Made by a program: the position numbers and the translations under genes
Notes under the pieces: generated by a model
Told to the model about the DNA's origin: nothing
The model's input: only the letters and a program-made list of their open reading frames with translations
The model's database searches: none
NCBI GenBank assembly: GCA_010015655.1
Contig: ML976659.1
Coordinates: forward strand, 969,360 to 1,033,359
Direction of reading: 5' to 3'
Source of the DNA: Bimuria novae-zelandiae CBS 107.79
Taxonomy: Eukaryota; Ascomycota; Dothideomycetes; Pleosporales; Didymosphaeriaceae
DNA: 64,000 nt
Shown: positions 58,375 to 64,000 of the stretch, in pieces
Numbering within the stretch: position 1 is the first letter of the stretch
How the letters are laid out: each line of letters opens with the position of its first letter

Positions 58375-58790
58375 CATGTCGTTTAGAGTATGTTGTGGTG
58401 TTGCTCTCCCCAAACGAAAATAGGTACGTACCAAGCGCCGCCCCAAGCCATCGGGTCCGTCACCAACCAATCAGCTGCCGCATCCCCAGACCACGTCAAT
58501 GCGGCGGCAAGCGGAACGGCGAGCAATGCAGTTCCTACCTGGGTGTGAAACCATCTCTTAAGCGCTGACAGCGGTGGGTTGGATGACGTTCCACCGGCTA
58601 GCCGGTTGGTACGAAGAAGCTCGTTTTTTTTTAAGTCATAGGCCCGTGTAGCACCCCACCAAATGCCCTTGCGCATCGCAATATAGTAAGATTATTATAT
58701 AAAATAAATGTTTGTAGTCACAATATATAATAAAATAAGCTATAATTAATAAGGCTACTTATTTATATATAAATAGAGCTATGATAAGAC
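58375..58790. other. 3' flank of the pogo fragment
   Basis: Contains a 97-codon minus-strand frame (58383-58676) with a hydrophobic stretch but no family signal, probably the untranslated end of the pogo element. It becomes AT-rich from 58680 towards the Gypsy LTR. Confidence 0.4.
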
Positions 58791-59227
58791 TGTTAAGTCC
58801 TAGAAGGATAGCTAATCCCTATAGGGGTAAGGTTGGTTCTCGGGCAGGAATACTTGGTAGGACGGGAGAGGTTGTAGTAATAGCTTGCGCTTGTCACTGG
58901 GGCGTTGGTATCGAAGGTGTGTACAGCATAATTAAATCAACAAGGTTGCTTACTCAGATCCAAACGATAGATTGATAAACAAGATTGAACACGAATGCCA
59001 TAAGGGTATTCGTGTCGGTTTATATACAAGAGGATTTCTGTACCATCCATTGTTTTGTTGCCATCCATGGCTGGTGTTGCCATCCATGGCTGGTACTGCC
59101 ATCCATGGCTGGTACAGCCTTGGCTGGATGGTACATCACGTGACCTCGGTTGCGCAACCCCACCAAGTGTCACCCCCGCTGAGGGCCCGTTGGTCCTCCG
59201 CGTCCCATACATGTTCAGATCCTAACA
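58791..59227 (-). repeat. Gypsy 3' LTR
   Basis: 437 bp. On the minus strand it starts TGTTAGGATCTGAACATG and ends GGACTTAACA, giving the short inverted ends TGTTA/TAACA. It contains three tandem copies of an 18-19-bp unit around CCATCCATGGCTGGT at about 59059-59115. The partner LTR is not in the window, so the left boundary rests on the terminal motif and on the adjacent polypurine tract. Confidence 0.75.
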
Positions 59228-59243
59228 TCACCTCCCCTCTTTT
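59228..59243 (-). other. Gypsy polypurine tract
   Basis: On the minus strand AAAAGAGGGGAGGTGA directly abuts the TGTTA start of the LTR, as expected for the plus-strand primer of reverse transcription. Confidence 0.75.
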
Positions 59244-59300
59244 AGATAGCGTCCTTAGTATCCTCGTTCCGCGCCCCCTGGCTGCAGATACGGTCGTCGC

Positions 59301-59308
59301 ATATAAAT
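59301..59308 (+). promoter_or_regulatory. TATA box for the antisense Gypsy ORF
   Basis: ATATAAAT about 51 bp upstream of the plus-strand ATG at 59359. It suggests the antisense ORF had its own RNA polymerase II promoter rather than using the LTR. Confidence 0.45.
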
Positions 59309-59358
59309 ACTCGCGTGAGTCGCTGTTTTCGCGTTCTGGTCTTAGTGCCTTCCTGACC

Positions 59359-59955
59359 ATGCCTAAGGATCCCAAGCCCCGCAAAGCGCGCGCGCCTCGC
59401 AAAAAGACTTTAACCTAAGAGCGGCGTGATCGCATTCGTCGTGTTAAAGGGAGTAGTAAGGAGATGCCTTTCCGCTGCACCCGCTGCGAAAAGCTAAACA
59501 TTCGTTATTTCGTGGATACTACGTCTAGTCGTTATGCTAGTTGTATCGCTGCAAGGAGCGAGTGTGAGCTGTTTGTTCCTAAAGAGGAGTAGGAGAAGGT
59601 AGAGGATAAAGAGCGTGAAAAGCGGCTAGAGTTAGCTCGCGCTAAGGAAGAACTTGCTTGGCATAAGCGTAAGTTATTAGAGATTAAGAGTCGTAAGAGG
59701 CTATTCGCGCGTCGGGATAGGAAATTACTAGATGCCTAGAATAAAGTGCAAAAGATAGAGAGCTCGAGTGCGGACACTCTGTTCCAAGACAATTTCCTCG
59801 CTAATCCGGGCTAGTTACAGGCCAACAATCTCCTTCCTGATCCACTAATAGATCTTCTTCTTAACGAGTTCCTATCTAGTTCTCCTTCGATCGTTCTGGG
59901 TTCCTTCTCGTGGTCTGACGATAGTATTGTACCAACATTTAGTAATAGTTGTTAA
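59359..59955 (+). pseudogene. antisense accessory ORF of the Gypsy element
   Basis: 199 codons in one frame from MPKDPKPRKARAPRKK to a terminal TAA at 59953-59955, on the strand opposite to pol. Four internal stops (59416 TAA, 59590, 59737, 59812 TAG) sit in otherwise continuous coding text. The product is basic at the N-terminus, has a Cys motif (FRCTRCEKLN ... ASCIAARSEC) that could bind zinc, a long Lys/Arg/Glu coiled coil (REKRLELARAKEELAWHKRK) and an acidic Ser/Leu-rich end. Family not recognised by name; it reads like an extra ORF of fungal Gypsy elements. Stops fit RIP of Gln and Trp codons. Function unknown: nucleic-acid binding is inference. Confidence 0.65.
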
Positions 59956-59989
59956 GGTTTACTTCTAGTTCCTATGTGTTTTTTGAGTG

Positions 59990-62900
59990 TAGATATCCTT
60001 TCTACTTAATTAAGTAGGTTCGTGACTAATTTGTGTGTCGTAGTATCTTCTTAACTTCGAATTCGGTTTCCTCCTCTAGTTGGTGATAGAAGGTGGTTTC
60101 GACTGGTGTTTTAGAGTCTGCTGGTTCTAATCGGTCTATGTGGAATACTGGGTGTATTTTGGCGTCTGGTGGTAATTCCAATTGGTAGTTGACCGGTGAT
60201 ACTTGTTCGGAAATAAAAAATAGTCTAACCTTAATATGATCCAGTTTCTTGTGCTTTTTCTTCTAGGTTCGAAGATTTTTCGTAAGCAGATATGCTTTAT
60301 CCCCCTTCTTTAGCTAAGGTGCTATTTTTCTTTTTTAGTTTGTATAGGAAATGCTTTGCTGTTAAGCTTTCTTAAGGTTTTCTTGGAGTTGTTAATGTAT
60401 TTCTTTTATTTTTGTAGCCGTGTTGATGGCTTCTTCCGTTCTAATAGTAGTAGGAAATATCTAATTAAAGAGATATAGATGTCTTCCGTGGTTCGCATAG
60501 AACGGTGTATATCCAGTTACTGCTAATATCTTGTTGTTATATGCTAATTATACTATTAGTAATAGGGAAATCTAGTTATTCTTCTGGTTATTATAGTAGA
60601 TGCGTAGGTACGTTTCCGTTGTTTAATTTATACGTTCTGTTTGTCCATCCGTCTGTGGGTAGTAGGCTGTTAATAGTTTTCGTTTTATTCCAATAAGTGC
60701 CGTGAGTGTTATCTAGTAGTTTAAAGTAAAGAGTTTGTCTCTGTCGCTGATAATTATCTTAGGGATGCCATAATGTTATATAAGTCGATCTAAAATAAGG
60801 AACGCTAGTTCCGTTGCTGTTATTGCCTTTTTACATAGTAATAATTTTACGTATTTAGTGAATCTGCATACGATTACCAGTATTGCGTCGTAACTTACTC
60901 TGTTTGTGGGATCTTTTGACTTTGGCAATCCTGTGACAAAGTCCATTGCGATGTCTTCCCAAGGTGCTGTGGGTATCTAAATAGCTTATATTTCTTTATA
61001 CTTAAGATGTGTTGCGTGTTTATTGCGTTAGCATTCTACACATTTGCGTATGTAGGTTGCTACTACTTTCTTAATTCCTTTAAAGCTATAGTTCCTCTGA
61101 ATTAGTTCCACTATCTTTTTAATTCTAGGGTGTCCGTATACAGGGTCGTCGTGGTATTGTCGTATAACCTCTATCTATTGTTCCTTGGGTACTTCTCGTG
61201 TAAGTATAAGGAGTTGATTAAGTTCTGCCGTGGGTTCTAAAGAACCGTCGGGTTTTTGTTTTAGTATTATAGAGTAGGTTTTTACTTTGTCTCCTGTAAG
61301 GTCGTGTCGTCGGCTAAGTGCGTCTGCTCGTCCGTTTTCTTTGCTAGGTGTGTATACGATCTTAAATTTGTATTATCTAAGCGTCTCCAACCATCTTGCC
61401 TGTCTTGGCGTAAGTTCTTTTATGGTTGTAAAGCGTGTAAGGTTCTTATAATCTATAAAGATCTCGAGTGTAGAGTAGCTAAGAGCGTAGATTCTCTAGT
61501 GCTTTAACGTTTTAATAATTACGTATAGTTCTTTATCGTGTACGTCATATTGTGCTTCCGTGTCGGTGAATTTGCATGAGTAGTATGTAATAGGGTGCTA
61601 TTTACCATCCTTCTCTTGCTTCGCGCAGGCGCCTATCGCGAGGTTACTTGCGTCTATTTCGATTCGTAGTGGTTTTCTATCCCTAAAGTGGATAAGTACT
61701 GGTGGCATAATACATGCGGTTTTTAAGAGTTGGAACGACATTCTACACTCTATAGTCTATGCGAATGGTGTGTCTTTTCTTGTAAAGTTTATAAGTGGTA
61801 TCGTGATCTTTACGTAATCCTTAATAAATTGTCGATTAAATCTACAGAATCCTAAGAATTCTTAGATATTCTTTGCTGTCTTTAGTATTAGCTAGTTCTT
61901 AATGCATTCGATTTTGTCGAGTGCAACTTTAATTCCTTCTATGCTAATAACGTGTCTTAGGAATTTAAGTCGTATTACGTGCCACTTGCATTTCTTTAGC
62001 TTAATTCTAAGGTGTGCCTTATCTAATGTAGTTAACACTGTCTATACATGCGGAACATAATCTGAATCGTTCTTAGAGTAAACGAGTATATCGTCCATGT
62101 ATGCGATAACGAATATGTCTAGATAGTTACGGAGTACGTGGTTAACTAGTGCTTAGAAGTTTGCCGGTGCGTTGGTAAGTCTAAAAGGCATAACTATATA
62201 TTTAAATAGTCTATAGCGTAACCTAAACGCTATCTTCCACTTGTTACTTTCCTTAATTTGTATAAGGTGGTAGCTATCTCGTAAGTCTATTAGTGTAAAG
62301 CGTTTGGCTCTTAAGAGTCAGTCTCTTAATTCTAAGATGTTTAGTAGTAGGTATCAATTTTTAATCGTCATGTCGTTAATCTTCTAATAGTTAATACATA
62401 GTTGTGGTGTGCCGTCTTTCTTTATAACAAATATAAAAGGGCTAGCTACTAGTGACTTTGATGGTCGTATGTATCCTTTCGCGAGATTTATCTCGATAAA
62501 TTCCTTTTCTTGCTGGAGTTCTTTTTTAGTCTTGCCATATAGTAGTCTAAAGGGTGGCGTTTTCCCTTCTACTAGGTCTATCGCTAGATCCCAGGGCTAA
62601 TATTCTAGAAGGTTTGCTTTTCCTTCTCTCTCGGTGAACATATAATTCCATGCTTAATAGCATTCTGGAATTTCATAGTTTGTGCTTTCATCTATCTTCT
62701 TGCGCTCTGTGACCTGGTAGTTCCTGCCAGCGTCTACCAAGGGTTTCTTCCGTTTTTCGACTGTCCATCGCGAGACTATAGTGTTAATAGCTCTCTTATC
62801 TACTATTAAGCTCTATTAATGCGTAGGCTTTACTTGCAATGCACAGTTATAGCGCTTAAAGAATAGCCTTTTTCTCTTCTAATTAATTGTAGGATTGTGC

Positions 62901-63250
62901 TTCCTTAACTAGGGTAGTCCTAAAATTACGTCGTGATTAGCTTCCTTAATAATGTCGAGGGTAATTAATTCCTAGTGTCTATGGATCGTGAGGGTAGTTT
63001 CGACCTTGTATTTAATTATTGCTTTGCCGGGCATTAGTTGTCCATTCGCGATATAGATAGCATAGGGTATAGCCTTCTTACGTTTATAGAGTCCTACTCT
63101 ATTAAGTGCTTTTCTTAACACATAGCTTTCCTGTGCTCCTAAGTCCAGCATGGCTTTTATCTATGTTTCTTTAAGCTATACTAGTAGCTTAATTAATGCC
63201 TGATTGTTTATGGCATTTAGTTCTTTAAAGGCGTTTTCCCTCCTGAGCCT
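59990..63250 (-). pseudogene. Gypsy pol remnant
   Basis: Minus-strand reading. Protease MLDSGAQESYV at about 63120-63150. Reverse transcriptase with FRLTNAPANF and AYMDDILVYS (catalytic YMDD) at about 62080-62106. RNase H with IEIDASNLAIGACAKQ and TEAQYDVHDKELY at about 61540-61660. Integrase zinc region (HPRIKKIVELIQRNY, then CVEC) at about 61030-61130; catalytic core with MDFVTGLPKSK, SDRDKLF and YYPQTDGQTERIN at about 60640-60950. The C-terminal end includes HPVFHIDRLEPAD, usual after Gypsy integrase. In-frame stops are scattered, and the frame ends near 60000. Not functional as it stands. Confidence 0.88.
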
Positions 63251-64000
63251 AGGTCTAAAAAAGACATTTTTTCTATAGGTGGCTTTACGGGATTAAGGTG
63301 TTCTTCCTTCTTCTTCTCCTAAGGCTGCTGCTGGCCCTTTTCTAGGAGAGCTTCACCGTCTTCTTTCTTCGTTACCGTTTTAATCCTAAGGGTTGTAGTC
63401 CCTTTTAGTATGCGATTGAACCCATGCTTTCCCTTTTTCTCTTTGTGTTCCTCACAATCGGGGTGTAAGCATGTTTACCATTTATCAGATACGCATTTTC
63501 TATTAACTAGTAGCGACATTGCTTGGTTTAGCGCTTAGTTAAGGTGTGGAAAGTATCGTTTTTCACGTTTGTCCTAGAGGTAAACGTCATAATGGGTAAT
63601 AAGGCAGTCAAACCACTCCCATCTACATTATCGATACGTTCGGGGAAAATAACTGTATTCCTTGGCTTAGTAATAAATGGTACATTAGTCTTCTCCGTAG
63701 AGGGTCCATCGTATGGTCTTATGCGTAGGATTACGGTGGTCTAGGTCGTACTGTGGTTCGTAGTTCGGGCTTTCGTTTGGGTATTTCTTCTTGGGGTCTT
63801 CGTTTTTATAGCGAGCGTCTGCCCATTCTCGTGCTGTCTTACTAACTAAGTTAGGTTAGTAAGCATAATAGAATGCGGCTTCGTAGTCTAGGTCTTGTCG
63901 TTCTACTGCTGTAAAACCGAAGTCTCCTTCTCGAGGTTAGTGTTTTTCTAAGAAGTCGAAAACATTCGTCGTCTTGCTAGTAACTAGCTTGTTCTAGCTA
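63251..64000 (-). pseudogene. Gypsy gag remnant, partial
   Basis: From the right edge leftward: FDFLEKH, GDFGFTAVERQDLDYEAAFYYAY, AREWADARYKNEDPKKK, then CLHPDCEEHKEKKGKHG at about 63420-63475, in the position of a zinc-knuckle though not its classic spacing. Stops interrupt. The start lies outside the window. Confidence 0.7.

Larger units (their letters stand above)
58791..64000 (-). mobile_element. LTR retrotransposon, Ty3/Gypsy type, partial
   Basis: Minus-strand element running off the right edge. In its own 5'-3' order, from 64000 down: gag end, protease, reverse transcriptase, RNase H, integrase, then an extra ORF on the opposite strand (59359-59955), a polypurine tract (59228-59243) and the 3' LTR (58791-59227). 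This protease-RT-RNase H-integrase order is that of Gypsy. Many TAA/TAG codons interrupt the frames, milder than in the Copia pair. The 5' LTR and primer-binding site lie outside the window. Confidence 0.9.

Noticed and set aside
58383..58676. 97-codon minus-strand frame as a gene
   Set aside because: Sits directly after the pogo transposase end, probably element flank; no family or promoter evidence.

Overview
The window looks like nuclear DNA of a filamentous ascomycete, most likely a Dothideomycete of the Pleosporales type. The evidence is short GT..AG introns of about 45-90 nt, fungal-only families (Zn2Cys6 regulator, CFEM, DUF1996, Spa2, Hos2) and plant-wall enzymes. The genome is two-speed: a gene-dense, GC-balanced block up to about 43.17 kb, then an AT-rich block crowded with retroelements whose stop codons and TpA excess look like repeat-induced point mutation (RIP). 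Calls rest on reading the sequence and recalling families; no search was run.

Layout, 0-43 kb. A Tc1/mariner transposase remnant opens the window (1-281). A Zn2Cys6 transcription factor (731-3603, -) follows. Then comes a 4.86-kb Mutator-like (MULE) DNA transposon (4378-9236) with terminal inverted repeats, a flanking 12-bp direct repeat, an apparently intact 10-exon transposase and a convergent 8-exon zinc-site accessory gene. Next are a Hos2-type histone deacetylase (-), a small acidic protein (-), an ING/PHD protein (+), the polarity scaffold Spa2 (+), a GH43-like enzyme (+), a RING protein (-), a secreted alpha-helical protein (-) divergent from a PL4 rhamnogalacturonate lyase (+), an F-box-like protein (+), a CFEM GPI-anchored protein (-), a BTB/POZ protein (-), Doa1/PLAA (+), a DUF2237-like protein (+), a DUF1996 secreted protein broken by one nonsense codon (+), and a decayed secreted-protein gene (-) beside the compartment border.

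Layout, 43-64 kb. A 19-nt poly-C run marks the border. A heavily RIP-mutated Copia-like element on the minus strand (43.2-46.36 and 51.86-54.8 kb) is split by a younger plus-strand Copia element (46358-51857; two 224-bp LTRs, 5-bp target duplication). A less mutated island (54.8-58.7 kb) carries hAT and pogo/Fot transposase remnants, an orphan gene fragment and a possible membrane-protein gene. A minus-strand Gypsy element (58791 to beyond the window end) carries an extra antisense ORF between pol and the 3' LTR.

How parts fit. The chromatin and polarity genes (Hos2, ING, Spa2, Doa1) are conserved housekeeping. The GH43, PL4, secreted helical, CFEM and DUF1996 genes form a loose set of secreted or wall-related functions. 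The most unusual system is the MULE: by my splice reading every one of its 16 introns, in two genes on opposite strands, carries copies of the same short AAC/GTT-type repeat unit, and further copies sit in exons as in-frame stretches of 3n length.
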